From: Actinomycetota bacterium
GTDB lineage: Bacteria; Actinomycetota; Nitriliruptoria; Euzebyales; Egibacteraceae
Direction: 5' to 3'
Length of the DNA: 30,934 bases
NCBI GenBank assembly: GCA_019347785.1
Contig: JAHWKQ010000001.1
Span: forward strand, 1,394 to 32,327
Shown here: piece after piece, positions 23,967-30,934 of the stretch
Position numbering within the stretch: position 1 is the stretch's first letter
Layout of the letters: every line of letters starts with the position of its first letter
Position numbers and translations under genes: made by a program
Notes under the pieces: model-generated
Databases searched by the model: none
Told to the model about the DNA's origin: nothing
Seen by the model: only the letters and a program-made list of their open reading frames with translations

Positions 23967-25454
23967 TCAGCCCTGCAGGGCCTCCAGCAGCGGCGCGGCC
24001 GAGTCGCAGCGGTCGATGAGCTCCTCCACCTGCACGCGGCCACCGCGGCCGGGGTCCATCATCGGCACGCGCTGGAGCGTCTCCTTGCCGACGTCGAAGA
24101 TGATCGAGTCCCAGCCGGCCGCAGCGACCTGGTCGCGGTACTTGGCCAGGCACCGGCCGCGGAAGTAGGCCCGGGTGTCCTCGGGGGGCTCGGTGACCGC
24201 CCGTCGGACCTCCGACTCGGCCACGACGCGCTCGACCCGCCCGGACGCGGCCAGGCGGTTGTACAGGCCCTTGTCGCGACGCACGTCGTGGTACTGCAGG
24301 TCGACGAGCTTGAGCTTGTCGTGGTCCCAGGAGAGATCGTCGCGCTCGACGTAGCGTCGCAGCAGCCGGTACTTCGTCACCCAGTCGACGACGCCGTCCA
24401 GGCTCATCGGGTCGTCCTCGAGGGCCACGAGGATTCGTTCCCACACGGCCAGGACGTCCTTGGTGACCTCGTCGACAGCCACCTCCTTGCAGTAGCGCTG
24501 GGCGTGCTCCAAGTAGTGCCACTGCAACTCGACGGGCGTGACCCGGCGGCCGTCGCGCAGGAGCACGGGCCGCGAGCAGGTCAGGTCGTGGGAGACCTCG
24601 TGCAGCGCCGAAACGGGGGCGTCCACCGCGGGCGGGTCGGGCAGGAATCCGTCCTCGACCATCGACAGCAGCAGCCCCGTCGACCCCAGCTTGAGCAGGG
24701 TGCAGACCTCACTCATGTTCGCGTCGCCGACGATGACGTGTAGGCGGCGGAAGCGCTCGGGGTCGGCGTGCGGCTCGTCGCGCGTGTTGACGATCGGCCG
24801 CTTCAGCGTCGTCTCCAGGCCCACCTCGACCTCGACGAAGTCGGCGCGCTGCGACAACTGGTAGGGCACGTCGGGCAGGCCGTGCTCGTTGCCCAGGCGC
24901 CCGGCTCCGACCATGACCTGTCGTGTGACGAAGAACGGCGTGATCTGGCGGACGATCTGACCGAACGGCACCGCCCGGTCCACGATGTAGTTCTCGTGCA
25001 TGCCGTACGCGGCGCCCTTGCCGTCGGTGTTGTTCTTCGTGATGACGACCCGGCCGGGCCCACCCGGCAGCATCCGCCCGGCGCGCTCGGCCGCGACCTC
25101 CAGGATCCGCTCGCCGGCCTTGTCCCACACGACCGCGTCGCGGGGATTGGACACCTCGGGCGAGGAGAACTCGGGGTGGGCGTGGTCGACGTAGAAGCGG
25201 GCCCCGTTGGTCAGGATCGCGTTGGCCAGTCCCACGTCCTCCTCGGGCACCGGCTCGTGGGCGCTGGGCTGGGTGAACCCGCGGGCGTCGCGCAGCGGGT
25301 TCTCCTCCTCGTAGTCCCACCGCGCGCGGCGATGCCCGTCGGCGGCGTAGGCGTTGACGACCAGCGACGACGCGAGCACGGGGTTGAAGTCGGGACGCCC
25401 CACCACGGCGATCCCGTACTCGGTCTCGGTCCCCTGATACCTGACGAGCGTCAT
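23967..25454 (-). CDS. dop: Pup deamidase/depupylase Dop
   Basis: A 495-residue PafA paralogue. It deamidates Pup-Gln to Pup-Glu and also removes Pup from substrates. GTETEYGI carries the metal-binding E10, and D90 in RFYVDHAHPEFSSPE is the catalytic aspartate. The Dop-specific loop (RWDYEEENPLRDARGF near 45-60) distinguishes it from PafA. I prefer the ATG at 25454 to the GTG at 25469 because it matches the family N-terminus, though neither has a clear ribosome binding site. It follows arc by 46 bases and is probably co-transcribed with it. Confidence 0.95.
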   Translation of the reverse strand: MTLVRYQGTETEYGIAVVGRPDFNPVLASSLVVNAYAADGHRRARWDYEEENPLRDARGFTQPSAHEPVPEEDVGLANAILTNGARFYVDHAHPEFSSPEVSNPRDAVVWDKAGERILEVAAERAGRMLPGGPGRVVITKNNTDGKGAAYGMHENYIVDRAVPFGQIVRQITPFFVTRQVMVGAGRLGNEHGLPDVPYQLSQRADFVEVEVGLETTLKRPIVNTRDEPHADPERFRRLHVIVGDANMSEVCTLLKLGSTGLLLSMVEDGFLPDPPAVDAPVSALHEVSHDLTCSRPVLLRDGRRVTPVELQWHYLEHAQRYCKEVAVDEVTKDVLAVWERILVALEDDPMSLDGVVDWVTKYRLLRRYVERDDLSWDHDKLKLVDLQYHDVRRDKGLYNRLAASGRVERVVAESEVRRAVTEPPEDTRAYFRGRCLAKYRDQVAAAGWDSIIFDVGKETLQRVPMMDPGRGGRVQVEELIDRCDSAAPLLEALQG

Positions 25455-25500
25455 CGCGTGCGCCCGCACCGCCAGGCACAGTGCGCCCGTCGGGACCCCC

Positions 25501-27222
25501 TCACAGGTACTGGCCGGTGTTGACGTTCTCGATGGACTTGCCGGGCGCCTGCCCGTCGCCGACCAGGGTCCGGACGAACACGATGCGCTCCCCCTTCTTG
25601 CCGGAGATGCGCGCCCAGTCGTCGGGGTTGGTGGTGTTCGGCAGGTCCTCGTTCTCGCGGAACTCGTCGCGGATGGCCTGGAACAGGTCCTCCGGGCTGA
25701 GGCCGCGCTGGCCCTCGTCGAGATAGCGCTTGATCGCCATCTTCTTGCCGCGGGCGATGACGTTCTCGATCATCGCGCCGGAGTTGAAGTCCTTGAAGTA
25801 CAGGACCTCCTTGTCGCCGTTGGCGTAGGTGACCTCCAGGAAGCGGTTCTCCTCCCGCGTGGCGTACATCCGCCGGCACGTCTGGTCGATCAGCCAGCGC
25901 ACCGCCGGCTCCTCCCCGTCGTGCCGCTTGACCAGGTCAGGGTGCAGCGGGAGGCCGGCGTGCAGATAGACGCCGAAGATCTCCCGGGCGGCGTCCTCGT
26001 CGGGCCGCTCGATCTTGATCTTCACGTCCAGGCGGCCGGGCCGCAGGATCGCCGGGTCGATCATGTCCTCCCGGTTGGACGCCCCGATGACGATGACGTC
26101 CTTGAGCGACTCGACGCCGTCGATCTCGGACAGCAGTTGCGGGACGATCGTGTTCTCCACGTCGCTGGAGATCCCCGATCCGCGCGTGCGGAAGATCGAG
26201 TCCATCTCGTCGAAGAAGACGATGACGGGAAAGCCCTCCTCGACCTTCTCCCGGGCGCGCTGGAAGATCAGTCGGATCTGCCGCTCGGTCTCCCCCACGT
26301 ACTTGTTGAGCAGCTCCGGGCCCTTGATGTTCAGGAAGTAGCTGCGCGCGTCGGAGCGCCCGGCGCGCTCGGCGACCCGGTGGGCCAGGGAGTTGGCGAC
26401 GGCCTTGGCGATCATCGTCTTGCCGCAGCCCGGCGGGCCGTACAGAAGAATCCCCTTCGGCGCGCGCAGCTCGTGCTCACGGAACAGGTCGGCGTGCAGG
26501 AAGGGCAGCTCGACGGCGTCCTGGATGGCCTCGATCTGGGCGCCCAGGCCCCCGATGTCCTCATAGGAGATGTCGGGCACCTCCTCCAGGATGAGCTCCT
26601 CCACCTCGGGACGGGGCAGGCGCTCGAGGGCGTGGTTGCTGCGGGTGTCGACGAGCAGCGTGTCACCCGCGCGCAGCGGCACCGACAGCAGCGGCTCGGC
26701 GACCCGCACCACCTGCTCGTCGTCGGTGTGGCCGATCACCAGGACGCGGTTGCCGTCCAGGCGCTCCTTGAACGTCATGGCCTCGCCGACGACGTCGAAG
26801 CGGGCGCCCTCGATGATGTTCAGCGCCTCGTTCAGGACGACCTCCTGGCCGCGCACCAGCGAACCGGCGTCCACCTCGGGGCCGAGGGCGACCCGCAGCT
26901 TGCGGCCCTGGGAGAAGACCTCGACGGTCTGGTCGTCGTGGGGCTCGAGGAACACGCCGAACGTCGACGGTGGCGCCGTCAGCTTCTCGACCTGCTCTTT
27001 GAGGGCGACGATCTGCTCGCGCGCCTCGCGCAGGGTCTCGGCCAGCTTGCTGTTCTGCGCCTGGGCGGTGGCCAGCCGGCCCTTGGTCTCCAGGACCCGC
27101 TCCTCCAGGGCCCGTGTGCGCGACGGTGACTCGTCAAGGCGTCGCCGCAGCAGGGCCGCCTCCTCCTCGAGGAACTTGACCTGCGTCCGCAGCTCGAGCA
27201 GTTCCGCCTCGTGGTCTGCCAT
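25501..27222 (-). CDS. arc: Proteasome-associated AAA ATPase (ARC/Mpa)
   Basis: A 573-residue hexameric unfoldase that captures pupylated proteins and threads them into the 20S core. Order: N-terminal coiled coil that binds Pup (about 1-84), tandem OB domains (about 87-200) and an AAA domain with Walker A GPPGCGKT (262-269) and Walker B FFDEMD (336-341). NREDMIDPAILRPGR is the sensor and arginine-finger region. The C-terminus GQYL carries the penultimate tyrosine used to dock into the alpha ring. The ATG at 27222 has GAGAGGAG upstream. A TATACT box lies about 63 bases before it. Confidence 0.97.
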   Translation of the reverse strand: MADHEAELLELRTQVKFLEEEAALLRRRLDESPSRTRALEERVLETKGRLATAQAQNSKLAETLREAREQIVALKEQVEKLTAPPSTFGVFLEPHDDQTVEVFSQGRKLRVALGPEVDAGSLVRGQEVVLNEALNIIEGARFDVVGEAMTFKERLDGNRVLVIGHTDDEQVVRVAEPLLSVPLRAGDTLLVDTRSNHALERLPRPEVEELILEEVPDISYEDIGGLGAQIEAIQDAVELPFLHADLFREHELRAPKGILLYGPPGCGKTMIAKAVANSLAHRVAERAGRSDARSYFLNIKGPELLNKYVGETERQIRLIFQRAREKVEEGFPVIVFFDEMDSIFRTRGSGISSDVENTIVPQLLSEIDGVESLKDVIVIGASNREDMIDPAILRPGRLDVKIKIERPDEDAAREIFGVYLHAGLPLHPDLVKRHDGEEPAVRWLIDQTCRRMYATREENRFLEVTYANGDKEVLYFKDFNSGAMIENVIARGKKMAIKRYLDEGQRGLSPEDLFQAIRDEFRENEDLPNTTNPDDWARISGKKGERIVFVRTLVGDGQAPGKSIENVNTGQYL

Positions 27223-27284
27223 GCGGATGCTCCTCTCTGACCGGAGCGTCGACCGGGGGCGTGAGCCGTGCCTCCTGCGCCCCG

Positions 27285-27290
27285 AGTATA
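27285..27290 (-). promoter_or_regulatory. -10 box for arc-dop
   Basis: TATACT on the minus strand matches the -10 consensus closely, in the 114-base gap between trmI and arc. Transcription would start near 27278 with a leader of about 56 bases containing the GAGAGGAG ribosome binding site. No consensus -35 is seen. Confidence 0.5.
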
Positions 27291-27336
27291 TGGGTGTACC
27301 GGGCGCGCATCGCCTGTGCGCGCGGCCGGCCCCCGG

Positions 27337-28152
27337 CTACCGCGTCGGCGCGGCGAGGCGTCGCGCCGTCGTGAGGAACGCGGTGTGGGCGACCATGCGG
27401 TGGTCGGGGCGCACGGACTGGCCCTCCACGTGCCAGCCGCGCACCAGCGTTTCGGTCGTGTGCCGCAGCCCCCAGCGCCCGTCGGCCACCAGCGCCTCGT
27501 GCAGGCGCACGACCTGGGTCACGGTTGGCGTGTAGGCCACGAGGATGCCCCCGGGCCGCAGGGCGTCGGCGCCGGACTTGACGACCGCGGCCGGGTCGAG
27601 CAGGTCCAGCACCAGGCGGTCGCACGACTCGCCGTCCACCCCGTCGGCGACGTCGCCGCGGCGTAGCCGCCAGTTGGGCGGGCGCCCGCCGCAGCGGGCC
27701 TCGACGTTGCGCTCGGCCACGTCGGCGTGCTCGTCGCGGATCTCGAAGCTGGTCACCGCTCCCGTCGGCCCGACCGCCCGCAGCAGGGCGCACGTCAGCG
27801 CCCCCGAGCCGGCACCCGCCTCGACCACCGTGGCCCCGGGCCCCAGGTCAGCCAGCGCGACGATCATGGCCTGGTCCTTGGGATAGACGACCTGCGCCCC
27901 CCGGGGGGCCTTGACCGTCCAGTCGGCCGCCGTGGGCCGCAGGGCCAGCAGCGCCGACCTGCCGCTGCTCCGCACCGTGACGCCCTCGGGGCAACCGATC
28001 AGCGCATCGTGCTCCAGGATCCCGGCGTGGTAGTGGAAGCGGCCACCGGCCTGCAGCGTCACCATGTAGCGGCGGTCCTTGCGGTCGACGAGCAGCACCG
28101 TGTCACCCGGGCTGAACGGGTCGGGATGGCCCGGGCCGCGGGGTGCGCTCAT
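27337..28152 (-). CDS. trmI: tRNA (adenine-58-N1) methyltransferase TrmI
   Basis: A 271-residue class I SAM-dependent methyltransferase that makes m1A58 in the tRNA T loop. An N-terminal beta domain (about 10-75) precedes the Rossmann domain. YPKDQAMI (90-97), the SAM loop VEAGAGSGALT (110-120) and FEIRDEHADVAERN are typical. The catalytic aspartate is in LVLDLLDP. The ATG at 28152 overlaps the stop of the upstream thiolase gene (ATGA), so the two are co-translated. An earlier in-frame start would lie inside that gene and adds only low-complexity residues. trmI near the proteasome ATPase is common in actinobacteria. Confidence 0.93.
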   Translation of the reverse strand: MSAPRGPGHPDPFSPGDTVLLVDRKDRRYMVTLQAGGRFHYHAGILEHDALIGCPEGVTVRSSGRSALLALRPTAADWTVKAPRGAQVVYPKDQAMIVALADLGPGATVVEAGAGSGALTCALLRAVGPTGAVTSFEIRDEHADVAERNVEARCGGRPPNWRLRRGDVADGVDGESCDRLVLDLLDPAAVVKSGADALRPGGILVAYTPTVTQVVRLHEALVADGRWGLRHTTETLVRGWHVEGQSVRPDHRMVAHTAFLTTARRLAAPTR

Positions 28153-29318
28153 CGGTGCGCGGCCGCCCGCGGCCGCCCCCCGCCCCCGCGCAGGAGCCGG
28201 CCGCGGGTGCGGCAGAAGGCGCACACCGCCTCACCGGTGGCGTCCGGACCCCGGGGCACGCTGGTGGGCATCCCGCAGCCGGCGCAGGGCGCCACCTCGC
28301 CGGGGTCGGCGTCGTCGCGGGCGAAGTGGCGGGGCTGCACGCGGTCGAGGAAGCCGAACAGGAACTGGGTCTTGGTACCCGGCGACCGGCGCTCCAGCTC
28401 GTTCAGGGCGTCCTTGTAGCGCAGCACGGTGTTGCCCTCGACGAGGGGGCACTCCTCGACGACGTAGTCCAGCCCCCTGATCACGCAGTAGGCGGCCATC
28501 TCCCGCTCACCGAGCCGGTACAGCGGCTTGACCTTGCGGGCCAGCTGCCCCGGCGCGGCCGGCAGCACGGGCGACTGGCGGGCCATGAACGGCGTCTGCC
28601 AGCGCAGCACGTTGCCCAGCAGCGTCGCGGCCTCGTCGTCCAGGTTGTGCCCGGTCGCCATCACGTCGTAGCCGTGCTCGAGGGCCACCCGGTTGAACAC
28701 GTAGCGCTTGGACAGCCCGCAGACGCCGCAGGAGGAGCGGGTGCGGTCGGCGGTGGCCCGGGGGATGTCGAAGCCGTGCTCGTCGGCCAGGTTCACCGTG
28801 CGCAGGCGCGCGCCCCGGGCGGCGGCGAAGTCGGCGACGACGCGGCCGGACCGGTCGGAGTACTTCCCGATGCCCAGCCCCAGGTAGAGGCCGTCGGCGC
28901 GGTAGCCCATGTCCAGCAGCACGTCCCACAGCGCCAGGGAGTCCTTGCCGCCGCTGACGGCCACCAGGACGTGGTCGTCGTAGGACAGCATCCCGTGGCG
29001 GTCGATCGCGGCGCGCACCTGCGACCGCACGTGGTCGACGAAGTGCCCGGCGCAGTAGGCCGCCCGGTGCCGAGCCACCTCGATGACCGACGGCGCGGGG
29101 CACGCGTGGCACCGCGCGGGCCCAGCGCCACCGGAGATCACCGGGCGGAGCTCGACCTCGGCGTCGTCGGGCAGCAGGTGGTCCTTGGTGACGAGCTGCC
29201 CGGCGTGGATGACCAGCACCGTCTCCGGGTTCACGTCGAAGCGCTCGAGCACCTGCGACACCCGCAGCGGGCCGTCGACCCGCTCGGTCCGTCTGGTGTT
29301 GCGGAAGTGGACCTGCAT
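28149..29318 (-). CDS. Fusion of ThiS/TtuB-like ubiquitin fold to a TtuA-type tRNA 2-thiolation enzyme
   Basis: A 389-residue protein. Residues 1-64 resemble a ThiS/MoaD/TtuB beta-grasp domain (PETVLVIHAG, LLPDDAEVELRPVISGG) that ends in a diglycine, G63-G64. From about 70 it is a TtuA/NcsA-like tRNA thiolase: N-terminal zinc site (C70, C73, C89, H92), PP-loop SGGKDS (122-127), iron-sulphur cysteines C197 and C200 (SSCGVCG) and C290 (EECPLVEG), and a C-terminal zinc finger (C345, C348, C366, C369). In Thermus, TtuB carries sulphur to TtuA, which makes 2-thio-T54 in tRNA. Here carrier and enzyme are in one chain with the diglycine internal. The ATG at 29318 has no ribosome binding site; TAGCCT at 29334-29329 may be a -10. 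Confidence 0.88.
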   Translation of the reverse strand: MQVHFRNTRRTERVDGPLRVSQVLERFDVNPETVLVIHAGQLVTKDHLLPDDAEVELRPVISGGAGPARCHACPAPSVIEVARHRAAYCAGHFVDHVRSQVRAAIDRHGMLSYDDHVLVAVSGGKDSLALWDVLLDMGYRADGLYLGLGIGKYSDRSGRVVADFAAARGARLRTVNLADEHGFDIPRATADRTRSSCGVCGLSKRYVFNRVALEHGYDVMATGHNLDDEAATLLGNVLRWQTPFMARQSPVLPAAPGQLARKVKPLYRLGEREMAAYCVIRGLDYVVEECPLVEGNTVLRYKDALNELERRSPGTKTQFLFGFLDRVQPRHFARDDADPGEVAPCAGCGMPTSVPRGPDATGEAVCAFCRTRGRLLRGGGGRPRAAAHR

Positions 29319-29331
29319 GTCGAGGTCGAGG

Positions 29332-30006
29332 CTAGCGACCCGTCCCGAGCGTGTCGGCGCCGAACAGCTCCAGACACGGCTCCAGGCCGTCCACCGTCAC
29401 GGCCGGCCGCTCCGAGGCCTCCCAGTCGTCGCGGGTCAGCACGAGGCGCCGCTCGATGGCGCGCTGCCCTCGTCGGACGCGCACGTTGTGGCCCTCGGGG
29501 TGGTAGCCCAGCCGCCGCGAGACGGCCAGGGACGCCGGGTTGTCGGTGAAGGCGCCGCTGCGGGCCTCCAGCGCCCCCAGGCCCGCGAAGGCCAGGTGCA
29601 GCACGGCGGCGCGCATCTCGGTGCCGATCCCGTGGCCCTGGTGAGACCGGCCCAGCCACGAGCCGGTGCCGACGGAGCGGGTGACCGCGAACTCGGTGGC
29701 CGTGATGCCCTGCATGCCGACGTGGCCGCTGTCCGCCAGCACCGCGAGGTCCAGGGTCCACTCCCCCGGCGTCCAGTGGGCGCGGGAGCGCCAGTGATGC
29801 CGCAGCATCCCCCGCTCCAGCTCCGGCGAGGGCTTGTCGGTCCACGCGGACAGGAAGGGCATGGTCTCCGGGGGGTGGACCCCGGCCGCCGCCAGCTCGG
29901 CGAGCGCGGCCAGGTCGTCGTCCGCAGGCAGGCGTAGCTCCAGTCGCGCGGTGCGCACCCGCAGACCGAACAGCGGCCACAGCCGCCTCAGCGCCTCGCC
30001 CACCAC
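29332..30006 (-). CDS. GNAT family N-acetyltransferase (RimJ/RimL type)
   Basis: A 224-residue GNAT protein of the ribosomal-protein acetyltransferase type. GTGSWLGRSHQGHGIGTEMRA near 113-133 contains the acetyl-CoA motif QGHGIG, and GAFTDNPASLAVSRRLGY near 151-168 is the usual final strand-helix. The substrate cannot be told; N-terminal amines or small molecules are both possible. It precedes the thiolase gene by 13 bases. Two GTGs (30006, 30003) could start it. TAGGAT ends 6 bases before 30006 and there is no ribosome binding site, so a leaderless transcript from 30006 is likely. Confidence 0.85.
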   Translation of the reverse strand: MVGEALRRLWPLFGLRVRTARLELRLPADDDLAALAELAAAGVHPPETMPFLSAWTDKPSPELERGMLRHHWRSRAHWTPGEWTLDLAVLADSGHVGMQGITATEFAVTRSVGTGSWLGRSHQGHGIGTEMRAAVLHLAFAGLGALEARSGAFTDNPASLAVSRRLGYHPEGHNVRVRRGQRAIERRLVLTRDDWEASERPAVTVDGLEPCLELFGADTLGTGR

Positions 30007-30012
30007 GGCCGG

Positions 30013-30018
30013 ATCCTA
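30013..30018 (-). promoter_or_regulatory. -10 box of a leaderless GNAT transcript
   Basis: TAGGAT on the minus strand, 6 bases before the GTG at 30006. The same hexamer at the same distance precedes the M24 peptidase ATG. It lies in a 36-base divergent gap. Confidence 0.45.
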
Positions 30019-30030
30019 GACGCGCCCGCG

Positions 30031-30036
30031 TAGACT
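30031..30036 (+). promoter_or_regulatory. -10 box of a leaderless DUF1802 transcript
   Basis: TAGACT, 6 bases before the ATG at 30043, so transcription would start at the A of the start codon. There is no Shine-Dalgarno sequence in the gap. Confidence 0.45.
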
Positions 30037-30042
30037 GGGCGC

Positions 30043-30630
30043 ATGCCTGTCACGAGCCGGTCGGCCCCCGTCGCCGGGACCACGTTGGCGCTCAAGGAGT
30101 GGGGCGCGGTCGCCCACGGGCTGCTCGACGGCCGCCAGACGGTCCTGCTGCGCAAGGGGGGCATCCACGAGAAGCGCTTCCAGGTGGGCCGCGACACCTT
30201 CGTGCTGTTCCCCACCGTGGCCCACTCCCACCGCGAGCGGGTGCGCGACGAGCACGCCGACCTCATCGGTCTCGGCGAGGCCGACGTGGCCGGCGGCCGG
30301 CTGACCGTCCGGTGCGGGATCACCCTGGCCGGGGTGGTGCCCGTCGAGCGTGCCGAGGGTCTCGTCGACATCCGGGACCTGCACATCTGGACCGCGGAGT
30401 CGGTGCGCCGTGACCGCCTAGAGTTCCGCCCCAAGCACCGGCTGCAGGTGCTCGTCGTGGCGGCCGTGTCCCTGCCCGACCCGGTGACGGTGCCGCGGCT
30501 CGACGAGTACGGCGGCTGCAAGTCGTGGCTCGACCTGCCCCTGTCGTGGGATGGCCGCCAGGGCCGGCGCGTCCACAGCGACGAGCGGCTGGCCGCCGAC
30601 GTGGAGCGCGTACGCGCCGCCGTCGGCTGA
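30043..30630 (+). CDS. DUF1802 family protein
   Basis: A 195-residue protein matching the DUF1802 pattern: ALKEWGAVAHGLLDGRQ, then VLLRKGGIHEKRF near 45 and FVLFPTVAHSHRERV near 54-68. The family function is unknown; fold similarity to restriction-like or nucleotide-handling proteins cannot be judged here. It is transcribed alone, divergent from the GNAT gene, with a probable leaderless start, and ends in a strong hairpin. Confidence 0.85.
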   Translation: MPVTSRSAPVAGTTLALKEWGAVAHGLLDGRQTVLLRKGGIHEKRFQVGRDTFVLFPTVAHSHRERVRDEHADLIGLGEADVAGGRLTVRCGITLAGVVPVERAEGLVDIRDLHIWTAESVRRDRLEFRPKHRLQVLVVAAVSLPDPVTVPRLDEYGGCKSWLDLPLSWDGRQGRRVHSDERLAADVERVRAAVG

Positions 30631-30632
30631 TC

Positions 30633-30651
30633 GGGGGCGGCTTCCGCCCCC
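30633..30651 (+). terminator. Hairpin after the DUF1802 gene
   Basis: GGGGGCGG, loop CTT and CCGCCCCC form a perfect 8-bp stem two bases after the stop codon. No U-tract follows. It is the likely terminator of this single-gene unit. Confidence 0.6.
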
Positions 30652-30734
30652 TGCTCGCACGTCGTGGAGCGTGCGGGCCGTATATGGCCGAAACGCTCCC
30701 ATGTCAGCACGTGTGGCGGCCCGGCGGCGGCGCG

Positions 30735-30762
30735 TTGCGGCCGGATTGGGCCGTGGCATACT
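30735..30762 (+). promoter_or_regulatory. Promoter for tRNA-Leu
   Basis: TTGCGG (30735-30740) and CATACT (30757-30762) are 16 bases apart and end 13 bases before the tRNA. The 145-base gap 30631-30775 otherwise holds the DUF1802 hairpin and short inverted repeats. Confidence 0.4.
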
Positions 30763-30775
30763 CACCGTCCGCCCT

Positions 30776-30859
30776 GTCGGCGTGGCGGAACAGGTAGACG
30801 CGCATGGTTGAGGGCCATGTGCCCTTCGGGGCTTGGGGGTTCAAGTCCCCCCGCCGACA
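30776..30859 (+). tRNA. tRNA-Leu (anticodon GAG)
   Basis: The acceptor arms GTCGGCG and CGCCGAC pair over 7 bp. The anticodon stem CATGG/CCATG closes the loop TTGAGGG, giving anticodon GAG. A long variable arm (TGCCC, TTCG, GGGC) identifies a class II tRNA. The T arm contains GGTTCAAGTCC. The discriminator base is A at 30859; CCA is not encoded. Confidence 0.97.
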
Positions 30860-30863
30860 CAAG

Positions 30864-30877
30864 CCGCTGACCAGCGG
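30864..30877 (+). terminator. Small hairpin after tRNA-Leu
   Basis: CCGCT, loop GACC and AGCGG form a 5-bp stem four bases after the tRNA. It may help 3' processing or termination. The last 57 bases of the window hold nothing else that I recognise. Confidence 0.3.
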
Positions 30878-30934
30878 AAACAGGCTCTCCGGGCACCCCC
30901 CGCTCCCCTACCACGACCCCTCCAGGCGGCCTCG

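Overview
The window is very GC-rich chromosomal DNA of an actinobacterium. The best evidence is a complete Pup-proteasome locus (arc, dop, pup, prcB, prcA, pafA), the PafB/PafC WYL regulator pair, a HelY helicase, a DUF4193 protein, TatA/TatC, and many starts that look leaderless. Gene content could fit a deep-branching class such as Nitriliruptoria, but that is an inference and no species can be read from the sequence.

Layout. 1-1375: edge of an integrated element, with the start of a leftward gene, a six-fold heptamer array and a decayed-looking tyrosine integrase that ends just before the 3' end of tRNA-Glu(UUC). 1376-7008: leftward chromosomal genes, namely tRNA-Glu, apolipoprotein N-acyltransferase (lnt) coupled to a DUF4193 protein, a zinc-finger RNase H, a small membrane protein, an acyl-CoA dehydrogenase and an M24 peptidase. 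7036-10160: a rightward three-gene operon (GNAT transferase, NSAR/OSBS enolase-family enzyme, M20 deacylase) whose composition matches the N-succinyl route for turning D- into L-amino acids. 10170-17584: a leftward block with pafB, pafC, a zinc-ribbon protein, a small membrane protein, tatA, tatC, helY and a diacylglycerol-kinase-like gene.

17790-20654: a class A penicillin-binding protein runs rightward and separates pafBC from pafA. Its cytoplasmic N-terminus carries a Pro-punctuated repeat with an exact 22-residue period. 20659-27222: the Pup-proteasome locus, leftward. Dop deamidates Pup (which ends GGQ), PafA ligates it to targets, ARC unfolds them and PrcA/PrcB degrade them.

27337-30006: trmI (tRNA m1A58 methyltransferase) overlaps a gene that fuses a ThiS/TtuB-like ubiquitin fold, including its diglycine, to a TtuA-type tRNA thiolase; a GNAT gene lies upstream. 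This is the most unusual object here: a second ubiquitin-like modifier, covalently joined to its own client enzyme, next to the Pup system. 30043-30934: a rightward DUF1802 gene, a hairpin terminator and tRNA-Leu(GAG).

No stretch over about 300 bases lacks a gene. Several starts (M24, RNase H, helY, second GNAT, DUF1802) have a TANNNT box 6-7 bases upstream of the start codon, which suggests leaderless transcripts.
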